Origin: Luidia sarsii
Taxonomy: Eukaryota > Echinodermata > Asteroidea > Paxillosida > Luidiidae
Direction of reading: 5' to 3'
Assembly: GCA_949987565.1 (NCBI GenBank)
Contig: OX465113.1
Span: 1,067,764-1,131,763, forward strand
DNA length: 64,000 nucleotides
Below the pieces are notes generated by a model. That model was given only the letters and a program-made list of their open reading frames with translations. It searched no databases and was not told the DNA's origin. The translations under genes and the position numbers were made by a program. Of this stretch, positions 37,101 to 44,008 are shown piece by piece. Position 1 is the stretch's first letter, and each line of letters begins with the position of its first letter.

Positions 37101-40100
37101 ACATCCTAATGGGTGCTATCAGCTCTGATCTAACTAGATGCAACAGTGGGTTTTCATTCTGTGGGATTCTGTTGAACCTAGTCCCCGCTGCACTTTACAG
37201 ACACAACAGTGGATGTTGTCTGTGGCATTTTGTTTGACCTCAAACCTGTTGCACTCGTCAAGATGCAATACAGGCTACCGTCAGTGTGATTCTATTAATC
37301 AAAACACACACTGTATTTCAGTTATCAAGACCACCAAGCCCAAGTGTGTGAGGCCTTACAGTAGAGAGTAGGCCAGGATGTTCAAGATCTACCCTAACGC
37401 CAACTGCCACATTGCTTGTATAGGCCTAGGGCCAAATACACAGTCCCAACTAGGGTTATGTCTGTTGCTACAGGCAGTGGTCATTGGCACAGGGACTGAC
37501 CCATAGACTTTGTACATGCATGCATGCCCCAGCAACAGCCATATCTATTACTGCAGCTCTGGGGAGCTCATTTCAGTCTGGAGTCCTCCAATCTTCAAAT
37601 GAAAGGTTGCCCTATCCCCAAGCATGGTATACTCACTGCTTTGCCTGATTGTCTGCTTTAAGAAAACACCATACAACTCAGACAGCTTGGCGTGGACCTC
37701 CCAGTGTTTAATTTTAAAAACCCTTTCTCCCTTTTTATTTGAACTTGTTCTCGTCAGGTGATGCCCATCGTCCCTTCCTGATGACACCGCGGGAAGACGG
37801 ATCGGAGTACAACTACATCAACGCAGTATTCATCAATGTAAGGATTTCAATTTTTCTATTTTTCTGTTTTTCTATTTTTCTATTTTTCTATTTTTCTATT
37901 TTTCTATTTTTCTATTTTTATTTTTCTCTTTTTTCTTCTCTTTTTTTCATCTTTTTTTCATCTATTTTTCTATTTTTTCATTTTTTCATTTTTCCATTTT
38001 TCCATTTTTCATTCTTCCATTCTTCCATTTTTCCATTTTTCCATTTTTCCATTTTTCCATTTTTCTATTTTTCCATTTTTCTATTTTTCTATTTTACTAC
38101 TTTTCAAGTAGTCCTATATATTTGATTAATGAAGCTTGTATCTTGTCACAACTCCCAGGGATACAAGAACATCGACACGACAGTTGTGACTCAGAGCCCT
38201 ATGCCCAGCACAGTCCTGGACCTGTGGAGGCTGGTCTTCGACTACAACATCAGCAAGATAGTCATGCTGGATGCTCTGGATCCTAGTGACGAGGCAAGTC
38301 CTTTCCTAACTACTTTTAAGAGACACCCTAATCATTGCCAGGAGATTGACAGCTGCAGAAGCGGACATCATGATCAGAGGCAAATCGATTGGCCTTCCTT
38401 GAGCCATTCCAATCTGAGTCGAAAACGAAGCAAAGCAAATTTGACAACACAGGGGTGCCCCCCTCCCCAATTTCATAAGAGCCCTTTAAGCATGAAAACA
38501 GTCCCTTGGGTAAACAGGATCACAAACCACACTGAGTTGTGATGTGTACTGTTCTTAACTTGTATTCCCCTATTCTTTGCTGAGACTGATGCAAAAGGGA
38601 AGTTTGTGTTTGCAAGGTGATCCTATGAATCAAGACTTTTCTTGCTTAACTTAAGCAAATGTTGATGCTTAAGCAGCTCTATGACTTGAACTCGAGACCC
38701 CTAGCCTAACCTACCAGTGCTCAGATGGGAAGAGTGTTGGTACACAAAACCAGAGGTCTCTGTTTCAAATCCCGGTCCAGTCAAAGTTTTCATTGCCATT
38801 TTGTTCAATGACTGTAATCCATGTCAAGAGTTGTTGATTGAACAAGCTGTTTTTTGGATATTTTTGGGGGGGTGGTAGGATTGTCCCATCTACTGGCCTG
38901 AGAAGGGAAGCCAAGACTACGGACCCTTCACCATCACTAACATGGGCAGTAAGAACCTGCCAGGCTTCCTCATCCAAACGCTGAGACTAGTGCACCGCCG
39001 ACAAAAGGTACTGTGTCTTAGAAATCAGTCCATTCAGTGCGTAGCTGAAGCTCTGTGTCTGTAACTCCTGTCCACAATGGGTTGCAATTGGTCAAAGTAA
39101 TTGCCTGTTGTAGTCATTGTGGCTGATAGCAGGAACACCTCTATAAATACCCATTTTGATGTTAACGATCTTATTTTCATTTGTGCTGGATTCACCTCGG
39201 AACAAGCTACGTCCTGTAGCCTTAGATCTTCTAAGGATCCTAGCTGTTCCTAGTAGGGCCGCTTTTTGGAATAATCTAACCTTTACTGATGACCCGACAC
39301 TGTCAAGGTGCTTTTCTAATGCCTTTTGAACGGCACCTTAGGCACCTACTACTAAAGGGACAACCTTAACCTTGATGCACCACAACTTACAAAATTCCCT
39401 GGCCATTTAACAATCATCTCCCTCTCTTTCCCCTCAACTCTGCATTTATTGATATTAATATTATTACTATTGTCATTAGTTTTCTTAGCACTGGCACTCT
39501 AATCCCCTGAAGTGATTAACAGATTGTTGTGTTTAGAAAATGTGACCCTGATTTTATCAAAGTGTTTTCTTCGCTAGTTTTCCATCATCAAAATACTGTG
39601 TGTTTTGTATTCACTCTCCAAACTTGTAGCATATCATTTCTTTCATGGTCTAATTAAAAAGAAAAATGCTTTGCTTTCTGTCTGGTGGCTGTGGCTTATA
39701 AATCACTGCATTGTGAAGTAATTTCTGAATTTGTCTGATATTGAGACACACTTTGTACTGTGGAACTTACTTCTCTAAAGCTTTTAAATTATTTGCCAGC
39801 ACAGAATGGTCCTTTTAACATTTGCATTTCAGATACCCACAATTGTGAGGGGTTGCTAAACCTTTTTGGAAAAATAAAGTCGGAAAAAAAAGAGGGACGG
39901 ATGTTTTGATCTTAGCAGGATCTTTCTCAAAGGTCCTGCTAGGATCAAAATGTCAGGCCCTCCAAAATTTTGAAGATTGCATTTTGGTCTTTTTAGCCAG
40001 TAAGCAGTTTCAAGCATTACTCTATTTGAATACATGTAGAAAATAACTTTTCATATCATCTGAGCTAATCCTTTTTCTTTTAATCCTGGTGACTAGTTTT

Positions 40101-43100
40101 CCTTTTCTATCTGTTTTTCTTGCACTTTCTCTGTGTGCTTTTACCTCCCCATTTCCAAACCTTACTGTCTGGTGCTCATCTTGGTGTGTGTGTGACGGCA
40201 GTCTTTCCTGGTTCAGCTGTCTGCTCTCACGTCTATCTCTCTTGGGTGAGTGACCTACTAACAGTGCAAAGAATACGAGAGAAAAAAACATGTGAGAAAT
40301 ACTAGCAGAGGAACGTAGGCTGGGCTGGGGTTGTCTTTATTTGGAACCATGCACCGGCACTCTTCCACCTGAGCTATCCAGCCCTAAGCCAAGAACCTTG
40401 GCCTGGGTGAAGGCACCGGCCAAAATAATTGGGCCATGGGTTACACATCTTCAGTGATCAGAGGTCTGTTTTCACCCATACACAATCAAACACTGGTCGT
40501 GAACCAGACTACTGCAGTGCCTCTGACTGGTGTGACACCAAGCAGGTATACTCTTACCTTCAGTAACAACTGGTTATTGGCTGCACAGCCATGAGCATTG
40601 AGTGTAGTTTACCCTTGTAACCCTTTTTTCTTTTCAAATTTGTGCTCGAACATGTGCACATCGGCCCTGTTCCCGTTGGACTTTTGCTTTTGTCAGACTA
40701 CTGAGACTTTGCGGTAAAATGACAGGCTTAAATTCAGTGGGAAATCCAGGTAAACTAACATTCCTTTGAAGTCACTACTAACTCCATGTATGATACTAAA
40801 AGGCTGACAATGGTTGCAGAAACTTGCCGCTATTGAAGGGCACAGTAACTTAGCATCAGCCACCATGTGATTCTAGGCTACTCATGGTGGAGATAGCAAG
40901 TCATGGATGGCTTGCACTGGTTCCATGTACACAAATTTCAACTCTTTTTTGAGTGTGTGTGGTTCTGAATAGAACCAAGTGACTCAATGTTTAGTACGCT
41001 CTGTGCATTCTCGATAGACTTTGCAGGAGTGCCGGGTTCGAATCCCTCCTGAGTGGCCTGTGGTGTGATTTCTCTCCATAAGCAGGCCATCGGTCAAAGC
41101 AAGTAGGGCAAACCCCTTCCCTGAACCCCCCTCAGTGATGACACTCCCTTCTTCGCCCATTTGTGCCCGTTCCCCGTGGGCTTTTTTGTTTAACTGGTGC
41201 AGAGGACGCATTTCCTGCTGCACTACAGGCTGACCAACTGGCCCAAGAACCTATCGGTGCCCAAGTCCCCCGACAGCCTGCTCCGTCTGGCCCTGCACCT
41301 GGACAAGGAGCCCGTCCCCAAGGCCTCAGTCCGCAGGCACCATCGCAGTGACCCGCCTGTCCTGCTCCACTGCATGTGAGTCCCAAACCCAAGATCCCCC
41401 GGTCTATACGGATATGTGTCTGAATGAAAAGAGGGGAATGATGATGTGGTCCCTGAAAGATGTACGCAAAACCAGAGGTCTCTGGTTCAAATCCGGGTCC
41501 AGTCAAAGTTTTCTTTGCCATTTCTGTTTGATTTGTTCAAAGGTTGCCAGTCAGCTTTTTTCATTGCTTTGTTTGACTCAAATTTTGTGTGATCCCTGAG
41601 CCAGGTTTACATTAATAGGTTGTTTGCATCTGAATAAAAAAGCGGGATGTGATATAAAGCAGTTAATGGTTGAAATGCTTCTGGCTGGTGCCCCCACCCC
41701 AGCAAAGACTACCAGTACTACTTGGGTAGGCTGCCATCTAAGGGCCGGATAGCTCAGATGGAAAGAGCACCGGTACGCAAAATCAGAGGACTTTGGGTTC
41801 AAGTCCCCTGGTCCAGTCAAAATTGTCTTCAAAATTTTTCAAAAAGTTCCCGGTCAGTGTTGTATGTCTTGCTGACGCAAGAGTCAGGTCGTGTTTGGAT
41901 GCTCATCTGATGCCGTTGTGTGTTGGTTTTCCTTTCAGCGATGCCCTGAATCGCAGCGGTGCGTTCTGCGTTCTCAAGAACTCCCTGGACAGGCTCCTAG
42001 ACACGGAGACGGTGGACATCATGCAGACCACCAAGCTACTGCGCCTGAAGCGCCCTCACATGCTCAACAACCCGGTAAGATGAGGACGGCGATCGGCGAT
42101 GGCTTTGGGATTTTGTTCGGTAGATCTGCGGTAACTTGCTCAGTGCAGAAAAGTCTTGCTAACGTCAATGGGATATCATTTTCAATTCAAAGACATTTGC
42201 TTCTATTTCATCTTGTACTGTATCATATACTGTATTATACTTTGACATGTGATGTGTATGCCTTGTATGTGTGATGTTTGGACTTGTGTATCTGATGTTT
42301 GGACTTTGTGGCCACTGTTTTTGCTTAGAATATGTGATGCTTAAATGGAAAACTGTGTTTTTAGTAGTGGATCAAATACCAGTCACTGTGTTTGAACACA
42401 TTCCCATGCTTCAGCAGCACTCTTAGAATCTTCCAATCTCCTGATTATAGGCAGAGCAGCACACACTGTCAGAATCATTGGGTTAACTTGCTCTTCTCAG
42501 CGACAGTCTCTTTCTCAAAAAAGATTATTTGCATGAACTCACCACGAAGCATTCCACCGATGTGAAGAGATCACGTCTTAGTATCCCCAGCTGGCTCTTC
42601 CCACCGAGTGGAAACTCTGCGATGATAGTCACCTCTTTTGAGATGGAGTGTGGCTCAGAAAAGAGCCGTTAACTCAATGTTTCGGGCAGTGTGTACTCTG
42701 CCCATCATCACCAGGAGACTCAGTGCACCCTGCCTTACAGTGACTTACATCGTGTCACCGCAAACTTTCCACTTTGTACTTCTATAATGCAAATCTTTGG
42801 AATCTCATCTTCCTGCCTGAGTCCTCTCCTGAGTCTTGCCCCTGCCTTGCCATTGACTTCCCAGATTCCTCTCTGCCTCTCTGATTCCCGTACCGAGTTC
42901 TCTCCTGAGTCTTGCCCCTGCCTTGCCATTGACTTCCTGGATTCCTCTCTCCCTCTCTGATTCCCGTACCGAGTTCTCTCCTGAGTCTTACCCCTGCCTT
43001 GCCATTGACTTCCCAGATTCCTCTCTCCCTCTCTGATTCCCGTACCGAGTTCTCTCCTGAGTCTTGCCCCTGCCTTGCCATTGACTTCCCAGATTCCTCT

Positions 43101-43915
43101 CTCCCTCTCTGATTCCCGTACCGAGTTCTCTCCTGAGTCTTGCCCCTGCCTTGCCATTGACTTCCCAGATTCCTCTCTGCCTCTCTGATTCCCGTGCCGA
43201 GTTCTCTCCTGAGTCTTGCCCCTGCCTTGCCATTGACTTCCCAGATTCTTCTCTCCCTCTCTGATTCCCGTACCGAGTTCTCTCCTGAGTCTTGCCCCTG
43301 CCTTGCCATTGACTTCCCAGATTCCTCTCTCCCTCTCTGATTCCCGTGCCTAGTTCTCTCCTGAGTCTTGCCCCTGCCTTGCCATTGACTTCTCAGATTC
43401 CTCTCTCCCTCTCTGATTCCTGTACCGAGTTCTCTCCTGAGTCTTACCCCTGCCTTGCCATTGACTTCCCAGATTCCTCTCTCCCTCTCTGATTCCCGTG
43501 CCGAGTCCTTTCCTGAGTCTTGCCCCTGCCTTGCCATTGACTTCCCAGATATCTCTCTCCCTCTCTGATTCCCGTGCCTAGTTCTCTCCTGAGTCTTGCC
43601 CCTGCCTTGCCATTGACTTCTCAGATTCCTCTCTCCCTCTCTGATTCCCGTACCGAGTTCTCTCCTGAGTCTTGCCCCTGCCTTGCCATTGACTTCTCAG
43701 ATTCCTCTCTCCCTCTCTGATTCCCTGCTCAGAGCCTGTACCTGTTCTGCTACGAGGCCATGCAGGCGTACATCAGCAACCCGGAGCGCTTCCAGGCTCC
43801 GGCAGAGCCAGAGGCCATCTACCAGAACATGCCCCGTAAGTCTGGAGAGTCTGACCCGGAGAACATCTACCAGAATTTTGATCCCAAAGAGGCGGGAGAG
43901 GATACTGATTTGTGA
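19082..43915 (+). CDS. Gene B: Tie-like ectodomain fused to a tandem-domain receptor tyrosine phosphatase (31 coding exons, 1714 aa)
   Basis: Ectodomain exons: 19082-19199, 21471-21779, 22250-22519, 22886-23020, 23306-23455, 23711-23842, 24169-24267, 24907-25173, 25597-25860, 26287-26553, 26983-27240, 27576-27842, 28484-28849. TM and cytoplasmic exons: 29531-29651, 30061-30128, 30664-30935, 31769-31859, 32475-32551, 32910-32946, 33610-33707, 34017-34142, 34399-34553, 35647-35782, 36207-36338, 36882-36975, 37758-37837, 38159-38293, 38879-39007, 41203-41375, 41939-42074, 43733-43915. The sum is 5145 bases and every junction keeps phase. The ectodomain is a paralogue of gene A's; the cytoplasmic half is an R-type PTP with D1 (C1315, WPD D1283) and an altered D2 (C1608, WPK). 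Introns 1 and the one after 38293 use GC donors. A poly(A) signal AATAAA lies at 44003-44008. The only alternative is that the phosphatase is a separate gene starting after 28865, but I see no start exon that would fit. Confidence 0.85.
19644..19732. mobile_element. Short foldback element, GTTGCGGTAACC family
   Basis: Begins CTGCGGTAACCGTAACTC and ends GAGGGTTACCGCAACTAG, with GGTCGAAGACC-type pairing inside. It is a degenerate ~90-base relative of the elements at 5504-5596 and 19832-21082, inside gene B intron 1, only ~100 bases from the larger one. Confidence 0.7.
19832..21082. mobile_element. 1251-bp foldback transposon with ~540-bp inverted arms and 9-bp target duplication
   Basis: The element runs from TAGTTGCGGTAACCGTAACC to GGTTACGGTTACCGCAACTA. 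It is flanked by the direct repeat AGCCAGACT at 19823-19831 and 21083-21091. The left arm (to ~20375) and right arm (from ~20540) are near-perfect inverted copies; the centre is a GTACAT-rich, self-complementary repeat. No transposase is encoded; open frames on both strands simply mirror the arms. A 9-base duplication fits Mutator-like or Foldback-type elements. It is absent from gene A intron 1, so it arrived after the duplication or was lost there. Confidence 0.9.
21471..22519 (+). CDS. Gene B exons 2-3: N-terminal Ig-like pair
   Basis: Exon 21471-21779 (309 bases, same length as in A) and exon 22250-22519 (6 bases longer than in A). The key elements SLTCF, GVFYCQGGN and RLIVRG are kept. 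Changes between the genes cluster in the middle of exon 2 and in the SLSGTYSTT/DLSSFSTTRT loop of exon 3, that is, in predicted loops. Confidence 0.85.
22575..22725. repeat. Insertion in gene B intron 3, absent from gene A
   Basis: About 140 bases (CCTAAGTTGCCTGATGAAG ... CATAACGTCTACAG) interrupt otherwise alignable intron sequence (compare 7085-7125 in A). CCTGATGAAG...CCGAAACATCG resembles the 3' tails of some retroelements, but I cannot assign it. Confidence 0.45.
22886..24267 (+). CDS. Gene B exons 4-7: four EGF-like modules
   Basis: Exons 22886-23020, 23306-23455, 23711-23842 and 24169-24267 correspond one to one to gene A exons 4-7, with the same phases. The fourth is 99 bases rather than 135, losing most of the atypical end and finishing NGVCSTG. 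LPDPYG in EGF2 is unchanged. Confidence 0.88.
24390..24500 (-). repeat. Dispersed repeat fragment (GTGTCACC / CTGCCC family)
   Basis: GGGCAGAGTACACACTGCC and CATGGTGTCACCACAAACC recur in other orders or orientations at 30480-30590, 42640-42790, 45590-45720 and 46140-46240. It looks like a non-autonomous dispersed element, here in gene B intron 7. Confidence 0.5.
24907..27842 (+). CDS. Gene B exons 8-12: five ~88-aa two-cysteine modules
   Basis: Exons 24907-25173, 25597-25860, 26287-26553, 26983-27240 and 27576-27842 (residues ~405-845). The module framework is the same as in gene A. The second corresponds to A module 3 (FGL-x-CETG). The first has A module 1's upstream intron and VFAITC start but A module 2's body and downstream intron. 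The fourth is the most divergent (IMPSYEPISM). One module more than gene A. Confidence 0.85.
26003..26215. mobile_element. Possible MITE in gene B intron 9
   Basis: A ~200-base block with GTTCCCACTACACC near the left and its imperfect complement GTGTGTGGGAAT near the right. Inside, GATTTGAATCGCGATTC and ATTCAAATCGCGATTAG form further inverted pieces. It is absent from the corresponding gene A intron. The family is not recognised. Confidence 0.5.
28484..28849 (+). CDS. Gene B exon 13: fibronectin type III module and stalk
   Basis: Same 366-base length and same borders as gene A exon 12. I count four base differences (one changes Gln to Glu, three are silent), plus a junction-codon change caused by the preceding exon. 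Flanking introns diverge within a few tens of bases. This is the last exon shared between the two genes. Confidence 0.92.
28850..29530 (+). other. Junction intron between the duplicated ectodomain and the phosphatase
   Basis: The first ~15 bases (GTAAATACAAGA) match the gene A intron, then similarity ends. From ~29165 to 29410 the intron is a TCCCTCCC-type polypyrimidine tract of ~245 bases, a known kind of breakage- and slippage-prone sequence. The acceptor is TGACTGCCAG at 29521-29530. Open frames in the tract are low-complexity artefacts. Confidence 0.75.
29531..29651 (+). CDS. Gene B exon 14: phosphatase-side transmembrane segment
   Basis: Residues ~968-1007. A short Gly/Pro linker (VGPPPPGPESS) leads to ~24 Val/Leu residues starting at IMVVIPVVV and ends at basic residues MRVR. 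It enters in phase 1, compatible with the FN3 exon. It has no relation to the gene A TM exon. Confidence 0.85.
29733..29870. repeat. Palindromic SINE-tail fragment in gene B intron 14
   Basis: GGAATTCAATGAGTGTTTGCCC at the left is inverted as GGGCAAACCCTCATTGAATCTC at the right. The middle is the AACGTAATAAGCACT phrase of the SINE tail family. Confidence 0.6.
30061..30935 (+). CDS. Gene B exons 15-16: phosphatase juxtamembrane region
   Basis: Exons 30061-30128 and 30664-30935 (residues ~1008-1121). A basic RRRHQSRRLS start is followed by a Ser/Pro-rich linker and then the typical receptor-PTP wedge region with VPIKDFPDYVHTGI, which precedes D1 in R-type phosphatases. VPIK-DF resembles the segment in the R2B (PTPRK/M/T/U) and related classes. 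Confidence 0.82.
30480..30590. repeat. Dispersed repeat fragment
   Basis: GAGACGGAGTGCGGCTCTG ... CAGTGTGTGCTCTGCCCGTC ... GGTGTCACAGCAAACC, the same family as 42640-42790 and 46140-46240. It lies in gene B intron 15. Confidence 0.5.
31037..31160 (+). repeat. tRNA-derived SINE, GGATAGCTCAGATGG family
   Basis: GGCTGGATAGCTCAGATGG (A-box area), ACGCAAAACCAGAGATCTTAG (anticodon-arm area), a decayed B box, then the tail GTCCAGTCAAAGTTTTCTTT. Copies also lie near 31485-31560 (minus), 31565-31690, 38690-38810, 40345-40400 (minus), 41450-41560, 41740-41860 and 47885-48000 (minus). Confidence 0.75.
31485..31690. repeat. Two head-to-head SINE copies in gene B intron 16
   Basis: A minus-strand copy (ATCTGAGCTATCCAGCC at ~31530-31550) is followed directly by a plus-strand copy (GGATAGCTCAGATGGTAAGAGC at ~31571). 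They could form a hairpin in the transcript. Confidence 0.7.
31769..36338 (+). CDS. Gene B exons 17-24: first phosphatase domain (D1)
   Basis: Residues ~1122-1405. Pieces in order: KNRYRNIPAYDHSRV (phosphotyrosine loop), DYINASYIKGY, YIATQGP, DFWLMVWQ, YWPDKG, TTWPDKDVP (general acid D1283), HCSAGVGRTG (nucleophile C1315, R1321), and IVQTPTQY with both Q-loop glutamines. All residues needed for tyrosine-phosphate hydrolysis are present, so D1 should be active at the inner membrane face. After D1 comes a Lys-rich linker (ELKKKIAELKKKKK) that may form a short helix. Confidence 0.92.
33115..33510 (+). repeat. ~69-bp tandem repeat in gene B intron 19
   Basis: About six copies with CAGTCACTGCTGTGGATAC recurring at 33191, 33266, 33335 and 33404. 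A long open frame across it on each strand is caused by the 69-base (3 x 23) period. Confidence 0.85.
34625..35525 (+). repeat. 19-bp minisatellite in the intron that splits the D1 active-site motif
   Basis: AGGCTGTAGACCTTCACAG is repeated roughly 45 times with variants (CTATAGGCTG, GCCCTTC). It fills most of intron 34554-35646, which lies directly after the catalytic Cys codon. Confidence 0.92.
36408..36570 (-). repeat. tRNA-derived SINE, GCAGGCAATC tail family
   Basis: Reads on the minus strand: B box as GGATTCAAACCC complement at ~36494-36507, head ACTTAACCACC..., tail GTGCTTTGCCTGATTGTCTGCTGAC on the plus strand. It lies in gene B intron 24. Confidence 0.7.
36725..36865. repeat. ATATCAT-rich low-complexity tract
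   Basis: Repeated ATATCATA / TATCATAT steps ahead of the exon at 36882. No coding content. Confidence 0.75.
36882..42074 (+). CDS. Gene B exons 25-30: second phosphatase domain (D2), predicted inactive
   Basis: Exons 36882-36975, 37758-37837, 38159-38293, 38879-39007, 41203-41375 and 41939-42074 (residues ~1406-1654). Domain landmarks are kept: YNYINAVFINGYK, VVTQSPMPSTVLDLWRLV, IYWPEKG, HYRLTNWP. The catalytic pieces are changed: WPK instead of WPD (K1566), HCIDALNRSG instead of HCSAGAGRTG (C1608 and R1614 kept), and NNPSLY in place of the Q-loop. The HC-x-x-x-x-x-RSG form is closest to D2 of the vertebrate R2B group (HCLNGGGRSG). It is probably a regulatory or docking domain. The exon at 38159 ends GAG/GCAAGT, a GC donor. 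Confidence 0.88.
37845..38100 (+). repeat. 8-bp TTTTTCTA / TTTTTCCA pyrimidine repeat
   Basis: A ~250-base tract in the intron between exons 37758-37837 and 38159-38293. The Phe/Ile-rich open frame across it is an artefact. Confidence 0.9.
38690..38810 (+). repeat. tRNA-derived SINE copy
   Basis: GCTCAGATGGGAAGAGTGTTGG ... ACAAAACCAGAGGTCTC ... TTTCAAATCCCGGTCCAGTCAAAG. B-box-like TTTCAAATCC is kept. Confidence 0.7.
39897..39957. repeat. Hairpin element, CAGGACCTTTCTCAAAG family
   Basis: ATTTTGATC..AGCAGGATCTTTCTC is followed by its complement AAAGGTCCTGCTAGGATCAAAATG. Copies at 17700-17740, 46345-46385 and 61685-61775. Confidence 0.75.
40345..40400 (-). repeat. SINE fragment
   Basis: ACTCTTCCACCTGAGCTATCCAGCCC is the complement of the GGCTGGATAGCTCA SINE head. 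Confidence 0.6.
41025..41120 (+). repeat. tRNA-derived SINE fragment
   Basis: GGTTCGAATCCCTCCTGAG B box followed by AGCAGGCCATCGGTCAAAGCAAGTAGGGCAAACCC, the GCAGGCAATC tail family, in gene B intron before exon 41203. Confidence 0.65.
41450..41860 (+). repeat. Two tRNA-derived SINE copies
   Basis: A truncated copy at 41450-41560 (ACGCAAAACCAGAGGTCTC, GGTTCAAATCCGGG) and a fuller one at 41740-41860 (GGCCGGATAGCTCAGATGG, GGTTCAAGTCC). They are in the intron that splits the D2 active-site motif. Confidence 0.72.
42640..42790. repeat. Dispersed repeat fragment
   Basis: GAGATGGAGTGTGGCTCAG ... TTTCGGGCAGTGTGTACTCTGCCC ... CATCGTGTCACCGCAAAC. Best preserved copy of the family also at 30480, 45590 and 46140. 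Confidence 0.5.
42810..43730 (+). repeat. 76-bp minisatellite abutting the last gene B exon
   Basis: About 12 copies; CATTGACTTC recurs at 42851, 42927, 43003 and 43079, exactly 76 apart. Each unit contains TTGACTTCCCAG and pyrimidine-rich CCTCTCTCCCTCTCTGATTCC, and the last partial unit supplies the pyrimidine tract of the true acceptor (CTGCTCAG, 43725-43732). Long open frames on the minus strand here are period artefacts. Confidence 0.93.
43733..43915 (+). CDS. Gene B terminal exon: end of D2 and tyrosine tail
   Basis: Residues 1655-1714, stop TGA 43913-43915. After the last D2 helix (SLYLFCYEAMQAYI) the tail has two similar tyrosine motifs, AIYQNMP (Y1684) and NIYQNFD (Y1700). Both fit the pYxN preference of Grb2-type SH2 domains and the first also fits YxxM of PI3K p85. 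PTPRA has a comparable C-terminal YANF site. Confidence 0.88.
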   Translation, partial: SLYLFCYEAMQAYISNPERFQAPAEPEAIYQNMPRKSGESDPENIYQNFDPKEAGEDTDL

Positions 43916-44002
43916 AAAAATGGTTTAAACTTCCAAAGCAGCTGCTTGTGAACGGAAAAAAATAATATGCAACTAAACATGGAGCAACAAGCCGTTTACA
44001 AG

Positions 44003-44008
44003 AATAAA
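44003..44008 (+). terminator. Poly(A) signal of gene B
   Basis: AATAAA 88 bases after the stop codon. No cleavage site can be confirmed from sequence alone. Confidence 0.5.

Noticed and set aside
37739..38125. Phe/Ile-rich 128-codon membrane protein
   Set aside because: It reads through the exon 37758-37837 into a TTTTTCTA repeat; the exon has a good donor at 37838.
42735..43537. Minus-strand 251-codon frame of MARQGQDSGE-type repeats
   Set aside because: It is the complement of the 76-bp intronic minisatellite of gene B; all three phases appear in rotation.
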